A stretch of DNA of 64,000 nt from Sutcliffiella cohnii (GTDB lineage: Bacteria; Bacillota; Bacilli; Bacillales; Bacillaceae_I), in contig NZ_CP018866.1 in assembly GCF_002250055.1 (NCBI RefSeq), forward strand, positions 3,402,501 to 3,466,500. Direction: 5' to 3'. Below the pieces are notes generated by a model. The model saw nothing but the letters and a program-made list of their open reading frames with translations. It searched no databases and was not told the origin of the DNA. This document shows, piece by piece, positions 18,648 through 28,433 of the stretch; the first letter of the stretch is position 1, and the number at the start of each line of letters is the position of its first letter. The translations under genes were made by a program, and so were the position numbers.

Positions 18648-19813
18648 AAAATGCCGTATTTATTTATTCGGATGATTTTCAAACTTATAAATTTAGTGAA
18701 AACCATCCGTTTAACCAGCTAAGAGTCTCTCTCTCACTAAGTTTATTAAAAGAATGTCAAGCTATATCGGAAGACGATATCGTAAACCCTAGAAATGCAA
18801 CAGACGATGAGCTTGCTTTAATTCACGATAGAGCGTACATAGATGCCGTTAAATTAGCTGGAAACGGTATGTTAGGAGAAGATCGGGCAAGTAGTTACGG
18901 CTTAGGCACTGAGGACACACCAATTTTTCCGAATATGCATGAAGCAAGCAGTTTATTGGTCGGGGGAACATTAACTGCAGTAGATTATGTTATGACGGGT
19001 AAAGCGAAACACGCATTAAACTTAGGCGGTGGGCTACATCACGGCTTCCGTGGAAAAGCTTCTGGCTTTTGTATATATAACGATAGCGCAGTCGCCATTA
19101 AATATATTCAAGAAAAATATAAAGCGAGAGTATTATATGTAGATACAGATGCACACCACGGCGACGGAGTACAGTGGGCATTTTATGAAGATTCAGATGT
19201 ATGCACATTATCCATTCATGAAACTGGACGATATCTATTTCCAGGTACAGGTAATGTGAATGAAAGAGGACAAAGTGACGGATATGGTTACAGCTTTAAT
19301 ATACCTATTGATGCATTTACAGAAGATGAATCATTTTTAGAAGTATATGAAAAATCTTTAGAGAAAATAGCCGCTTTTTTTAAACCAGATGTAATCGTAA
19401 CCCAAAACGGTGCTGATGCACATTATTACGACCCTTTAACACATTTATCGACTACGATGAAAGTATATGAGGAAATTCCTAAAATTGCTCATAAAATTGC
19501 CCATCAATATTGTAATGGTAGATGGATTGCAGTTGGCGGTGGTGGATATGATATTTGGCGTGTAGTACCACGAGCATGGAGCTTAATTTGGCTGGAAATG
19601 AATGATATGTCCTTACATAGCAGAAATATACCACATAAATGGATTAATAAGTGGAAAGATCAGTCACCTGTTGCTTTGCCGACTAAATGGGATGACGAAG
19701 AGGGGATATACGCCCCAATTCCAAGAAAAGCTGAAATTACTGAAAAAAATAGAAAAGTTTTAGAGCAGGCCTTATATCCACTTCGTCATATTGGGATTGA
19801 TAAATCTTCATAA
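18644..19813 (+). CDS. acuC: AcuC, histone-deacetylase family protein deacetylase
   Basis: Removes the acetyl group from AcsA and so reactivates it (known for B. subtilis). The 389-residue protein has the class I HDAC fold signatures: the HH pair region LHHGFRGKASGFCIYND, the zinc-ligand segment DTDAHHGDGVQW, and GGGGYD near the end. Its ATG overlaps the acuB stop (TTATGA), indicating translational coupling. A terminator shared with motS follows. Confidence 0.96.
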   Translation: MKNAVFIYSDDFQTYKFSENHPFNQLRVSLSLSLLKECQAISEDDIVNPRNATDDELALIHDRAYIDAVKLAGNGMLGEDRASSYGLGTEDTPIFPNMHEASSLLVGGTLTAVDYVMTGKAKHALNLGGGLHHGFRGKASGFCIYNDSAVAIKYIQEKYKARVLYVDTDAHHGDGVQWAFYEDSDVCTLSIHETGRYLFPGTGNVNERGQSDGYGYSFNIPIDAFTEDESFLEVYEKSLEKIAAFFKPDVIVTQNGADAHYYDPLTHLSTTMKVYEEIPKIAHKIAHQYCNGRWIAVGGGGYDIWRVVPRAWSLIWLEMNDMSLHSRNIPHKWINKWKDQSPVALPTKWDDEEGIYAPIPRKAEITEKNRKVLEQALYPLRHIGIDKSS

Positions 19814-19850
19814 AACTATTTTAGCAAGTTGATTTTATAAATAAAAGGAT

Positions 19851-19888
19851 AAACCCGAAGAGCTACAAAATACATGTCTTCGGGTTTT
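19851..19888. terminator. Bidirectional terminator between acuC and motS
   Basis: AAACCCGAAGA pairs with TCTTCGGGTTTT around a 15-base loop, with T- and A-rich flanks serving the two converging operons. Confidence 0.85.
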
Positions 19889-19894
19889 GCTATT

Positions 19895-20653
19895 TTAATA
19901 ATCTATTTCTTCTACACTTGCCGGATCTGAAATAACAATTTCAACTCGTCGATTTTTTTGCATATTTTCTCTCGTAGTATTTGGAACAATTGGTCTCGTT
20001 TCACCGTACCCTACTGCAATAAATCGTTCTGCATTCAAGTCATGCTCATCGATTAAATAGCGAATAACACTACTTGCTCTAGCTGTAGATAATTCCCAGT
20101 TTGAAGGATATTGATAGTTATTCATCGGTACCGTATCGGTATGACCTTCAATTTTAACTAAATTCGGAATTCTTTCTAATAGATTTCCTAATTTAGTTAA
20201 AAATGGAAACGCTACAGGGAGAATACTCGCTTCACCTGAATTAAATAAAATTTGCTCTTCCAATACAAGTACTACGCCACGTTCTGTTCGATTCGCTACG
20301 ACGATATCTTCCAAGTCATTTTCATCAAGAAATTGCTGAACCTCTCGTAGTACTTCTTCCAATTGATCTTCGGATTGTTCTTCACCATAATTAGAATTGT
20401 TATTATTTGTTGATTCATAATCAATGGAAAAGTCTGTTGGATGTTCAAATGGAATAGCTGATGGGTGATAGTCCAATAAATTTACTTGTTTAAACGATTC
20501 AGCCACAGCTTTAAACTTTACTAAGTCAATCTGGGACATGGAAAATAAAAGAATAAAAAAAACGAGAATAAGCATAAATAGGTCCGAAAATGTGACCATC
20601 CAACGTGGTGCACCTTTATCGTCTGTTTTTTTCAATTTCCTGAACTTGCTCAT
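19895..20653 (-). CDS. motS: Sodium-type flagellar stator subunit MotS
   Basis: A 252-residue MotB-family stator protein. One N-terminal membrane helix carries the ion-binding aspartate in VTFSDLFMLIL (Asp24); the periplasmic-side OmpA-like peptidoglycan-binding domain has EGHTDTVPMNNYQYPSNWEL and ENMQKNRRVEI. It anchors the stator to the cell wall. It overlaps motP by 4 bases, as in the B. subtilis motPS (ytxDE) pair beside ccpA. MotPS are Na+-driven stators in alkaliphilic and other bacilli; sodium specificity is inferred from locus and family, not proven by residues. Confidence 0.92.
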   Translation of the reverse strand: MSKFRKLKKTDDKGAPRWMVTFSDLFMLILVFFILLFSMSQIDLVKFKAVAESFKQVNLLDYHPSAIPFEHPTDFSIDYESTNNNNSNYGEEQSEDQLEEVLREVQQFLDENDLEDIVVANRTERGVVLVLEEQILFNSGEASILPVAFPFLTKLGNLLERIPNLVKIEGHTDTVPMNNYQYPSNWELSTARASSVIRYLIDEHDLNAERFIAVGYGETRPIVPNTTRENMQKNRRVEIVISDPASVEEIDY

Positions 20654-21453
20654 CTACCTTCCTCCAAAAGTTCTTCATCTTCCCTCTCCTTTTCAGATTT
20701 CGCTAAAAATGCAGAAAGCTTTTCTTGTAACACTTTCGGATTTTGTCCAGATTGTACTCCTATAACACCCTCAATAATAATTTGCTTCATAAATACTTCT
20801 TTTTCTGTTTTATTTGCTAGTTTAGTAGCCATCGGTAAAAATACTAAATTAGCAAACAAACTACCATATAAAGTCGTCATTATTGCAATTGCCATATTAG
20901 GTCCTAAAGTTGCCGGGTTTTCTAAATTTCGTAACATTAATACAAGTCCTATTAAAGTACCTATCATTCCCCAAGAAGGAGCGAAGTCCCCAGCTTTCTC
21001 TAAAATTGCTCTACCTTTACTATGACGTTCTTCCATTGCTGCTACTTCTGCAGACATAATATCATGAATAACTTCTGGCTCTACACCATCAACTGCGAGT
21101 AGCACACCTTTTTTTAAAAAAGGATCTTCCACTTCTTCTACTACTGCCTCTAGTGCTAATAATCCTTCTCGACGGGCCCGATCAGATAATTCAACAAAAG
21201 TATCGATTACATCTGCTAATTCATTTTCCTCCCTAGAAAAGGTAGACTTAAGAACAGTTGGTAATATTTTTAGCTCTTTTAAATTAAATGTAACTAATAA
21301 TGCAGCAGCGGTTCCACCAACAACAATTAAAAATGAAGAAGGATGTAAAAATGCGAGAGTCTCTGCAAGATCCCCATTTATAAATATTGCGAATAATACT
21401 ACAATAAACCCTACAATAATTCCTACTGGTGTTAATACATCTAACTTTTTCAT
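20650..21453 (-). CDS. motP: Sodium-type flagellar stator subunit MotP
   Basis: MotA/TolQ-family stator component of 267 residues with four membrane helices; the N-terminus MKKLDVLTPVGIIVGF and the pair TIGTLIGLVLMLRNL-type segment (here WGMIGTLIGLVLMLRN) are characteristic. Starts at the ATG at 21453 with GGGGAGAG 5 bases before. The longer reading from 21504 begins in the ccpA terminator. It forms the stator with MotS and couples ion flow to flagellar rotation. Confidence 0.92.
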   Translation of the reverse strand: MKKLDVLTPVGIIVGFIVVLFAIFINGDLAETLAFLHPSSFLIVVGGTAAALLVTFNLKELKILPTVLKSTFSREENELADVIDTFVELSDRARREGLLALEAVVEEVEDPFLKKGVLLAVDGVEPEVIHDIMSAEVAAMEERHSKGRAILEKAGDFAPSWGMIGTLIGLVLMLRNLENPATLGPNMAIAIMTTLYGSLFANLVFLPMATKLANKTEKEVFMKQIIIEGVIGVQSGQNPKVLQEKLSAFLAKSEKEREDEELLEEGR

Positions 21454-21492
21454 ACGCTCTCCCCTAATATGCAACCTTGACTTTAGTAAACT

Positions 21493-21530
21493 AAAAGAGG
21501 ACATTCAAATTATAGAAGTTGTCCTCTTTT
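21493..21530 (-). terminator. Terminator of ccpA
   Basis: AAAAGAGGAC pairs with GTCCTCTTTT across 18 bases on both strands. It separates ccpA from motPS although they read in the same direction. Confidence 0.8.
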
Positions 21531-21552
21531 ATATTATATATCGACATATTTT

Positions 21553-22551
21553 TTATTTTGTTGAGCGTCTCTTTTCAATTCGATGTGGTAGAACAACATT
21601 TGTTTCTTCTACCATTTCTTTATTCATTAGTTTTGTTAATAAACGCATCGCTACAGCACCTATATCATACATCGGTTGTACTACTGTAGTTAATTGTGGA
21701 CGAACCATTGATGCAAGTCTCGTATTGTCAAAACCTACCACTTCTATATCCTCTGGGATATGTAATCCTTTATCTTGCGCTCCATGAATGACACCTAACG
21801 CCATCTCATCTGTTCCTACGAATATTGCAGTAGGTCTATTTTTTAATGTAAGAAGCTTTTCTACTGCTTCTATTCCTGAATCGTACGTGTAATCACCTTC
21901 AACCACCAATTCTTCTTCAAATGGAAGATTTACTTCTGCAAGTGCACGCTTGTAACCTTCTAACTTCTTTTCGCCATTTACAGGCTCTTCAAAAGGACCG
22001 GAAACATAACCTACATGTTTATGGCCAGTTTCTAATAAAGATTTTACCGCATCATATGCTGCTTGTTCATAATCAATCGTTACAGCTGGGATTTTATCTT
22101 CTTTATCAAATGATGCCGCTAATACAAGCGGAACAGGTGATTTTTCGAATTCCTCTACAAGCACATCTTTAATATTACCGCCCATAAACACAATTCCATC
22201 TACTTGTTTTCCTAGCATCGTATTAAATAGATGTAATTCTTTATCTGTGTTTTGGTCTGAGTTACTTAATATAATATTGTATTTATACATCGTTGCGATA
22301 TCTTCTATCCCTCGCGCTAATTCAGAGTAGAAAATACTCGAAATATCAGGAATAATAACTCCAACTGTAGTTGTTTTTTTACTAGCTAGCCCTCTAGCAA
22401 CAGCGTTCGGACGATAGCCTAGTCTGTCAATTGCTTCTAGTACCTTCTTTCTAGTTGTAGGTTTTACATTTGGATTACCATTAACAACGCGTGATACCGT
22501 TGCCATGGATACGTTCGCTTCTCTTGCAACATCATATATTGTGACGTTCAT
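21553..22551 (-). CDS. ccpA: Catabolite control protein A
   Basis: LacI/GalR-family master regulator of carbon catabolite repression, 332 residues. The N-terminal helix-turn-helix is [20 protein letters not shown], followed by the hinge helix region [14 protein letters not shown] and a periplasmic-binding-protein-like core. With HPr(Ser-P) it binds cre sites; candidates in this window are upstream of megL, the PTS permease and acsA/acuA. AAGGAGAG precedes the start. The upstream region (22552-22828) shows no gene. Confidence 0.97.
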   Translation of the reverse strand: MNVTIYDVAREANVSMATVSRVVNGNPNVKPTTRKKVLEAIDRLGYRPNAVARGLASKKTTTVGVIIPDISSIFYSELARGIEDIATMYKYNIILSNSDQNTDKELHLFNTMLGKQVDGIVFMGGNIKDVLVEEFEKSPVPLVLAASFDKEDKIPAVTIDYEQAAYDAVKSLLETGHKHVGYVSGPFEEPVNGEKKLEGYKRALAEVNLPFEEELVVEGDYTYDSGIEAVEKLLTLKNRPTAIFVGTDEMALGVIHGAQDKGLHIPEDIEVVGFDNTRLASMVRPQLTTVVQPMYDIGAVAMRLLTKLMNKEMVEETNVVLPHRIEKRRSTK

Positions 22552-22828
22552 TGTAATCTCTCCTTCTTATACTTTTAATAAAATAATCGTCCATTATAAC
22601 AACTAAAAAAGACGCCAAATCAATTATATGTTTATTATCATACGATACTATCAAACGAAGAGCAACGTGTACGCGACCTTTCTAATGAAAATTTTATGTA
22701 ATTTTCATAAATTGTTTTCATAAATTTAATGTTATTTTGCCTCATTATGTTACTTTATACTAACAATTCTCAAATTTAGAAGAAAAAAGATTAAATACTT
22801 ATAAAGGTCGTTTCTATACAAAATAACT
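22552..22828. other. Intergenic region upstream of ccpA
   Basis: About 280 AT-rich bases between ccpA and the aroA terminator. It must contain the ccpA promoter; I see no open reading frame, repeat or recognisable RNA. Confidence 0.6.
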
Positions 22829-22860
22829 AAAAAAAGAGAAGAGCATTTTTGCTCTCCTCT
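22829..22860 (-). terminator. Terminator of aroA
   Basis: AGAGAAGAGCA / TGCTCTCCTCT around a T-rich loop, with T7 following on the minus strand. Confidence 0.8.
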
Positions 22861-22865
22861 CCCAT

Positions 22866-23942
22866 TTATGCTTTATATGAATAATGACTTCTTAATTGAG
22901 TAATCCATTCATTAAACTGACCAATATCCATTTGCTGATTTGCATCAGATAATGCGACAGCTGGATCAGGGTGTACTTCAGCCATCACTCCGTCTGCTCC
23001 GATCGCTAATGCAGCTTTTGCTGTTGGTAAAAGAAGATCTTTTCTTCCAGTTGAGTGTGTCACATCGACAAGTACTGGTAAATGTGTTTCTGATTTTAAA
23101 ATCGGTACAGCTGAAATATCTAACGTATTTCTTGTAGCCTTTTCGTAAGTACGTATTCCTCTTTCACAAAGAATGATTTGGTCGTTTCCTTGTGCAATAA
23201 TATACTCGGCTGCATTGATAAATTCATCAATTGTTGCCGCCATTCCTCTTTTTAATAATACAGGTTTCTTCACTGCACCAGCAGCTTTTAACAATTCGAA
23301 GTTTTGCATGTTTCTAGCTCCGATTTGAATAACATCGATATAATCTAAAGCGACTTCTATATCAGCTGGATTTACGATTTCACTAATAACAGCCATATCA
23401 AATTCATCGGCTACTTTCTTTAAAATTTTCAATCCTTCTAAACCTAAACCTTGGAAATCATAAGGAGAAGTTCTCGGCTTGAAAGCTCCACCTCTTAATA
23501 ATTTTAGACCTTGGCCTTTAGCCGCTTGAGCTACTTGAGCTACTTGCTCATAACTTTCAACAGCACATGGACCTACAACAAAGTATTGTTTACCGTCTCC
23601 GATCATTTCACCTTTAATATTAACAATTGTATCTTCTGGCTTTCTTTTTCTAGATACTAATAATCCTTTTTGCGTATCGTCTTCTTGTAAATCTAAACCA
23701 GCTTTAAAAATTTCCTTGAAAATATGTTGAAGTGTTGAAGTTTCAAATGGCCCATCGTTATTTTCTGTTATTAAATCTAACATCGCTCTTTCTCGAACAG
23801 GGTCATAGCGGTGAACGCCTTGTGCTTCTTTAATTTTTCCAATTTCTTGAACTAACTTTCCGCGTTCGTTAATTAATTTTAATATCTCTAAGTTCTTATC
23901 TTCTACTTGCTGTCTTAAAGTCTCTAAATTATTTTGATTCAA
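22866..23942 (-). CDS. aroA: Bifunctional chorismate mutase / DAHP synthase
   Basis: First step of the shikimate pathway (phosphoenolpyruvate plus erythrose 4-phosphate to DAHP) fused to chorismate mutase. The 358 residues comprise an N-terminal AroQ-type mutase domain (about 1-85, with [14 protein letters not shown] helix) that also serves as the feedback sensor, and a C-terminal class I-beta DAHP synthase barrel ([44 protein letters not shown]). This arrangement is B. subtilis AroA (called AroG in other nomenclatures). The 298 bases upstream hold its promoter region; ytxJ, which lies here in B. subtilis, is missing. Confidence 0.96.
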   Translation of the reverse strand: MNQNNLETLRQQVEDKNLEILKLINERGKLVQEIGKIKEAQGVHRYDPVRERAMLDLITENNDGPFETSTLQHIFKEIFKAGLDLQEDDTQKGLLVSRKRKPEDTIVNIKGEMIGDGKQYFVVGPCAVESYEQVAQVAQAAKGQGLKLLRGGAFKPRTSPYDFQGLGLEGLKILKKVADEFDMAVISEIVNPADIEVALDYIDVIQIGARNMQNFELLKAAGAVKKPVLLKRGMAATIDEFINAAEYIIAQGNDQIILCERGIRTYEKATRNTLDISAVPILKSETHLPVLVDVTHSTGRKDLLLPTAKAALAIGADGVMAEVHPDPAVALSDANQQMDIGQFNEWITQLRSHYSYKA

Positions 23943-24200
23943 CTTTCGTCACCCTTTCAAAATTGTGTACCAATTCACTAATTTAGAAATAATTATAAAC
24001 CATCAAACCGAACTTGTCACCAACAAATACTTTATTAATTAGACGCTTTTAAGTAATAAAGTATTTTATGCAACAATTTGTGTAGCGTGAAAGTGAATAT
24101 TAGCCTTATTTATGAAGGGAAGAACGTTGTGCAAGTCCAAAATAATGAAATTAGAAAATAGATTAAAGATACATTTTTGAATTCCTATTTTTAATTATGT

Positions 24201-24232
24201 AAAAAAAGACAGAGTAAGCCACTCCGTCTTTT
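24201..24232 (-). terminator. Terminator of ytxGH
   Basis: On the minus strand AAAAGACGGAGT / ACTCTGTCTTTT (one G-U) with a 5-base loop and a T7 tail. Confidence 0.88.
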
Positions 24233-24240
24233 AAGTTGAT

Positions 24241-24702
24241 TTATTCACTTTTCAACTTTGTTTCGACTTCTTCAATTGCTTGCTTAGTTGCTTCAAGTCG
24301 CTTTTGAACTTCTTCAGTCATCTCTTCAGAACCGCTTTCAATTGCGCTTGCAGCTTCATTTATTACTTCTTCCACTTTCTCTTGTAACTCCTCTGATGCA
24401 TCAATCGATTGTTCTTTTAAATGTTTTACTTTATCCATAACAACTTGGGACTGTTCAGATATAACTTGTGATAGCTGATTTGTTTTTTCTTTTGCAGTCG
24501 AAGCTAACTCGCTAGAAATCTCAGTAGCTTGCTGTTTCCATTGTTCAGATTTATCCTTTAAGTGGCTCGCTTGTTCTTGTAAATCGTCTCTCAATTCTTT
24601 CCCTGACTTCGGAGCGAGGAATAGTGCTGTTGTAGCCCCTACAATCCCACCTATTAATGTACCAATTAAAAAATCTTTTGTGTTGATCCCATCTTTACTC
24701 AT
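24241..24702 (-). CDS. ytxH: YtxH general stress protein
   Basis: A 153-residue YtxH-like protein: one glycine-rich membrane helix (FLIGTLIGGIVGATTALFLA) with the diagnostic APKSGKELR just after it, then a long amphipathic coiled-coil-like helix rich in Glu, Lys and Gln. The start at 24702 lies one base after the ytxG stop and uses GAGGAGG inside the end of ytxG. In B. subtilis these genes belong to the general stress response; biochemical function is unknown. Confidence 0.9.
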   Translation of the reverse strand: MSKDGINTKDFLIGTLIGGIVGATTALFLAPKSGKELRDDLQEQASHLKDKSEQWKQQATEISSELASTAKEKTNQLSQVISEQSQVVMDKVKHLKEQSIDASEELQEKVEEVINEAASAIESGSEEMTEEVQKRLEATKQAIEEVETKLKSE

Positions 24703-24703
24703 G

Positions 24704-25162
24704 CTACATTCCTCCTCTTTCGAATTCATTTTTTTGTTTCTTTTTTACATTCCATTTCTCAACCAATTCCATTACTACATTCGACCATTGCACAACTTGT
24801 GATACTTTATCTTGGTTCTTGTCCATTTGCTGGACAACATTATTTGATAACCGTTGAACGGAATGGTTAAAGTTTTGTAGAGATGTTCCAACATCTTTAA
24901 CAGCTACGACAACTGTATTAAGTTGCTCTGATTTATGTTGAATATCATCCATTAATGAGTTTGTCTTATGTAGTAATTGCTCTGTTTCACTTGAAATACC
25001 TTGCATCTGTTTTTCAATTCCACCAAGAGTCCCTGCTACTTGATCTAAAGTCCCTTGCACTGAACGTAACGTTTTAGATACATAAATAACTAGCACAAGG
25101 AAAGCAATAGCTATAATGAAGGCACTGATATATAGTAGATTAATTAACATGAACTTCAACAC
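24704..25162 (-). CDS. ytxG: YtxG, DUF948 protein
   Basis: A 152-residue protein with one N-terminal membrane helix (residues about 4-28) and a coiled-coil-rich body containing [20 protein letters not shown], typical of DUF948. Partner of ytxH in the same order as in B. subtilis, where both are stress-induced. AGGAGGTG precedes the start. Molecular role unknown. Confidence 0.88.
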   Translation of the reverse strand: MLKFMLINLLYISAFIIAIAFLVLVIYVSKTLRSVQGTLDQVAGTLGGIEKQMQGISSETEQLLHKTNSLMDDIQHKSEQLNTVVVAVKDVGTSLQNFNHSVQRLSNNVVQQMDKNQDKVSQVVQWSNVVMELVEKWNVKKKQKNEFERGGM

Positions 25163-25354
25163 CTCCTGTTGTTAGTCTATACCCTTCTACTAAAAGTATA
25201 AACATCCTTCTATCTCTATTCTATTATGACTAGCAAATCCCTGCAAAAAAAAGAAGTTTTAAGTTACTACTTTAAGTATAAACAAAATTTTGTTTTTCGG
25301 TTACAATATTATAGTAAAAATAAAAGATTTTTCAAATAAAAAGGAGGAAATGAA

Positions 25355-26470
25355 ATGAAAGACCCTCGTATCCAAACGTTAGCTAAAAATTTAATTAACT
25401 ATTCTGTTCGTCTACAAAAGGGCGAAAAGGTGTTAATAGAAAACTTTGGCCTACAAAAAGAATTAGTCACTGCACTCGTAAACGAAGCGTATAAAGCAGG
25501 CGGTTACCCATTCGTTTCACTTAAAGATGCAACAGTTGACCGTGCATTATTAATGGGTGCACAAGAAGAACAATTCAATATGATTGCTGATTTCGAAAGA
25601 AATGTTATGGAAAAAATGGATGCATACATAGGTTTACGCTCTGGAGATAACATTAGTGAACAGTCAGATGTGCCAGACGAAAAAATGAAAATCCATGGTA
25701 ACACTGTTGGCAAACGTGTACATCGTGAAATCCGTGTACCTAAAACGAGATGGGTAGTATTACGCTATCCAAACGCATCTATGGCACAATTGGCAAAAAT
25801 GAGTACGGAGGCATTTGAAGATTTCTATTTTGATGTCTGTAACCTAGATTACAGTAAAATGAGTAAGGCAATGGATTCTCTAGTAGAGTTAATGAATAAA
25901 ACAGATAAAGTAAGACTGACCGGAGTTGGAACAGACTTAACCTTCTCTATAAAAGACATCCCGGCTATTAAATGTGCAGGTGAAATGAATATTCCAGATG
26001 GGGAAGTGTATACGGCACCTGTTAAAGATTCAGTAAACGGTGTGATTACTTATAACACTCCATCCCCTTATCAAGGATTTACGTATGAGAATGTTAAATT
26101 AACATTCCAAGACGGAAAAATTGTAGAAGCAACGGCAAATGATACAGAGCGCATCAATAAAATTTTCGACACGGATGAAGGAGCTCGCTTCGTAGGTGAA
26201 TTTGCTATTGGAGTAAACCCTTATATTCAACATCCGATGCAAGATATTTTATTTGACGAGAAAATTGACGGTAGCTTCCACTTTACACCAGGACAAGCTT
26301 ATGAAGACGCTTGGAATGGTAACAATTCTAACATCCACTGGGATATGGTTATGATTCAAAGACCAGAATATGGTGGAGGAGAAATTTATTTTGACGATGT
26401 ACTAATTCGTAAAGACGGACGATTTGTTATCCCTGAATTAGAAGCACTTAATCCAGAAAATTTAAAGTGA
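25355..26470 (+). CDS. M29-family aminopeptidase
   Basis: A 371-residue metallo-aminopeptidase of the thermophilic AmpS/AmpT family, a cytoplasmic dimeric enzyme that removes N-terminal residues using two metal ions. The metal-ligand segments are visible: GEMNIPDGEVYTAP, VGEFAIGVNP, DEKIDGSFHFTPG and NIHWDMVM. Length is a little below the usual 400-410 but the fold core appears complete. AAAGGAGGAAATGAA gives a strong ribosome-binding site. Monocistronic, with a terminator shared with murC. Its place between ytxG and murC is not the B. subtilis arrangement. Confidence 0.92.
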   Translation: MKDPRIQTLAKNLINYSVRLQKGEKVLIENFGLQKELVTALVNEAYKAGGYPFVSLKDATVDRALLMGAQEEQFNMIADFERNVMEKMDAYIGLRSGDNISEQSDVPDEKMKIHGNTVGKRVHREIRVPKTRWVVLRYPNASMAQLAKMSTEAFEDFYFDVCNLDYSKMSKAMDSLVELMNKTDKVRLTGVGTDLTFSIKDIPAIKCAGEMNIPDGEVYTAPVKDSVNGVITYNTPSPYQGFTYENVKLTFQDGKIVEATANDTERINKIFDTDEGARFVGEFAIGVNPYIQHPMQDILFDEKIDGSFHFTPGQAYEDAWNGNNSNIHWDMVMIQRPEYGGGEIYFDDVLIRKDGRFVIPELEALNPENLK

Positions 26471-26477
26471 AAAACAA

Positions 26478-26513
26478 AAGTGGAGTCCGTACATCAATGT
26501 ACGGGCTCCACTT
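26478..26513. terminator. Bidirectional terminator, aminopeptidase / murC
   Basis: A 16-bp stem AAGTGGAGTCCGTACA / TGTACGGGCTCCACTT with a TCAA loop and T-rich tail (one G-U pair). Confidence 0.9.
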
Positions 26514-26524
26514 CTTTTTAAACA

Positions 26525-27820
26525 TTATAGAAGCGCTTCGTATGCTTCTTGGTATTTTTGAATATCACCAGCACCCATAAAAATAATAACACCATTCTCA
26601 TGAGCTTTTAACGCTTCAACATTTGTTTCATCGATTACGTGTGAATTGTTTACTTTTTCTTTTAAATCTTGAATTGTTAATTTTCCATGATTCTCTCTAG
26701 CAGAACCGAAAATATCACATAAGTATACGTGATCAGCTAAGTTTAATGTATCGGCAAACTCTTGAAGAAATGTTTGCGTACGAGTATACGTATGAGGCTG
26801 AAATACAGCAACTATGTCTCGTTCTGGATATTTTTGCTTAGCAGCTTCAATCGTTGCACGAATTTCAGTTGGATGATGAGCATAATCATCAATTAATACT
26901 TGATTTTCCTTTTTCTTCTCTGAAAAACGCCTTTTTACACCTTCAAACGTTAATAGCCTATCTTGAATAATTTCTTCTGATACACCTTCATAATGACAAA
27001 TAGCGATGACAGCTAACGCATTCAAAATGTTATGATCACCATATCCGACAATTTTAAAAGTTGCGTAATAGTTATTACGAACAAACACGTCAAATTCAGT
27101 ACCTGCTGTTGATTTTTCTATAGAACGGGCTTGAAAATCATTTTCTTCACCAAATCCATAATAAATAACTGGTACTTTCGCCTGTATTTTTTGTAAATGT
27201 TCATCATCACCACAAGCGATAATTCCTTTTTTTACTTTTAATGCCATTTCTTGAAAGGCATTAAAAACGTCGTCAACATTTTGAAAATAATCAGGATGAT
27301 CAAAATCGATATTCGTCATAATACAGTAATCAGGATGATACGCCAGAAAATGACGTCGATATTCGCATGCTTCAAATGCAAAATATTCGCTATCCTCTTC
27401 ACCTTTACCACTGCCATCTCCGATTAAATACGAAGTTGGTTTTGCTCCTTGAATAACGTGTGCTAATAATCCTGTCGTTGATGTTTTCCCATGAGCACCT
27501 GTAACAGCTACACTCGTAAATTTCTCCATAAACTGACCTAAAAATTTATGGTATCGAATTACAGGAATTCCTAATTCATGGGCAGCCTCTATTTCCTCAT
27601 GAGTATCAGCAAATGCATTACCAGCAATAACTGTCATGCCTCGTTGAATATTTTCTTTTGCGAAAGGGAGTATTTTTATCCCTTTTTGTTCTAAACCGAT
27701 TTGCGTAAAAAATCTCTTTTCTAAATCTGAACCTTGTACTTTTAATTTCATATCATGGAGAATATGTGCAAGTGCACTCATTCCCGTACCTTTTATACCT
27801 ACAAAATGATAAATGGTCAT
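26525..27820 (-). CDS. murC: UDP-N-acetylmuramate--L-alanine ligase
   Basis: Adds the first amino acid of the peptidoglycan stem peptide. From the ATG at 27820 it has 431 residues, like B. subtilis MurC; TGGAGG lies 8 bases before. Domains: N-terminal UDP-binding [15 protein letters not shown], central ATPase with [10 protein letters not shown], and a C-terminal domain with [10 protein letters not shown]. An in-frame ATG six codons upstream overlaps the ribosome-binding site and is not used. In B. subtilis murC directly follows sftA; here a nicotinate phosphoribosyltransferase gene and a ~600-base gap separate them. Confidence 0.96.
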   Translation of the reverse strand: MTIYHFVGIKGTGMSALAHILHDMKLKVQGSDLEKRFFTQIGLEQKGIKILPFAKENIQRGMTVIAGNAFADTHEEIEAAHELGIPVIRYHKFLGQFMEKFTSVAVTGAHGKTSTTGLLAHVIQGAKPTSYLIGDGSGKGEEDSEYFAFEACEYRRHFLAYHPDYCIMTNIDFDHPDYFQNVDDVFNAFQEMALKVKKGIIACGDDEHLQKIQAKVPVIYYGFGEENDFQARSIEKSTAGTEFDVFVRNNYYATFKIVGYGDHNILNALAVIAICHYEGVSEEIIQDRLLTFEGVKRRFSEKKKENQVLIDDYAHHPTEIRATIEAAKQKYPERDIVAVFQPHTYTRTQTFLQEFADTLNLADHVYLCDIFGSARENHGKLTIQDLKEKVNNSHVIDETNVEALKAHENGVIIFMGAGDIQKYQEAYEALL

Positions 27821-27838
27821 GAAAAGAACCTCCAACAT

Positions 27839-28395
27839 TTATCTATCTAACTAAGTTACAAGCTTTATCCATAGAGAGTACAAAAAATAAACTAAATCAT
27901 AAAACCGAAATAGGCATTTCCCTAATCTTAATAGTTAGTATATGACAATCGTCTAAAATTGCTCATTATTTAGTCCCTTACGTAAATGCTTATGTAACTT
28001 CACATCAACATATTATAGCACTAAACAATATGTAACTCCATAGGAAAAGAGTAGGGCGTTTTTAACATATACGTGCTTGTTTGTTCATTTATTTTTTGGG
28101 AAAGAAAGTTTTCCTATATTATCATTATTACCTATTACGGAAAAAATGAACGATATTTGCTTTTTTAATCTATCTGGCTAAATGACATTTCATTATAGAC
28201 TACATTGATCGTAGGTATACGTTTTAAGTTAGCTGTTGCACTTCGCTACGTTCCACTCTCGATTTTAAATCTTGAAGGGTAAAACATTGTAACTTTTCTA
28301 AAACAAGCATAACCTATTTCTTCATTCTCCTTGTTAAAAGCGTTAGCATACCTTGTGTATATTTTTATTTTTATTTTAAAAGTTTGCCTAGTTAG
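27839..28395. other. Gene-free interval upstream of murC
   Basis: About 560 AT-rich bases with no coding potential that I can support. The murC promoter must be here. A cre-like TTAAAAGCGTTAGCA lies near 28336-28350 with one departure from the relaxed consensus. The rest looks like decayed sequence; no repeat or structured RNA was recognised. Confidence 0.5.
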
Positions 28396-28397
28396 AA

Positions 28398-28426
28398 AAA
28401 CTGATAGATGTGGTATCTATCAGTTT
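28398..28426. terminator. Terminator after the nicotinate phosphoribosyltransferase
   Basis: AAACTGATAGAT pairs perfectly with ATCTATCAGTTT around GTGGT, with T runs on both strands. Confidence 0.88.
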
Positions 28427-28433
28427 TTTTGGT

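Noticed and set aside
21453..21504. Extended motP start at 21504
   Set aside because: The codons overlap the ccpA terminator; GGGGAGAG precedes the internal ATG at 21453.
28243..28275. Short stretch with CGCTACGTTCC resembling part of the 58-kb repeat
   Set aside because: Only about ten bases match and the hallmark GCGGGG and GAGCC arms are missing.
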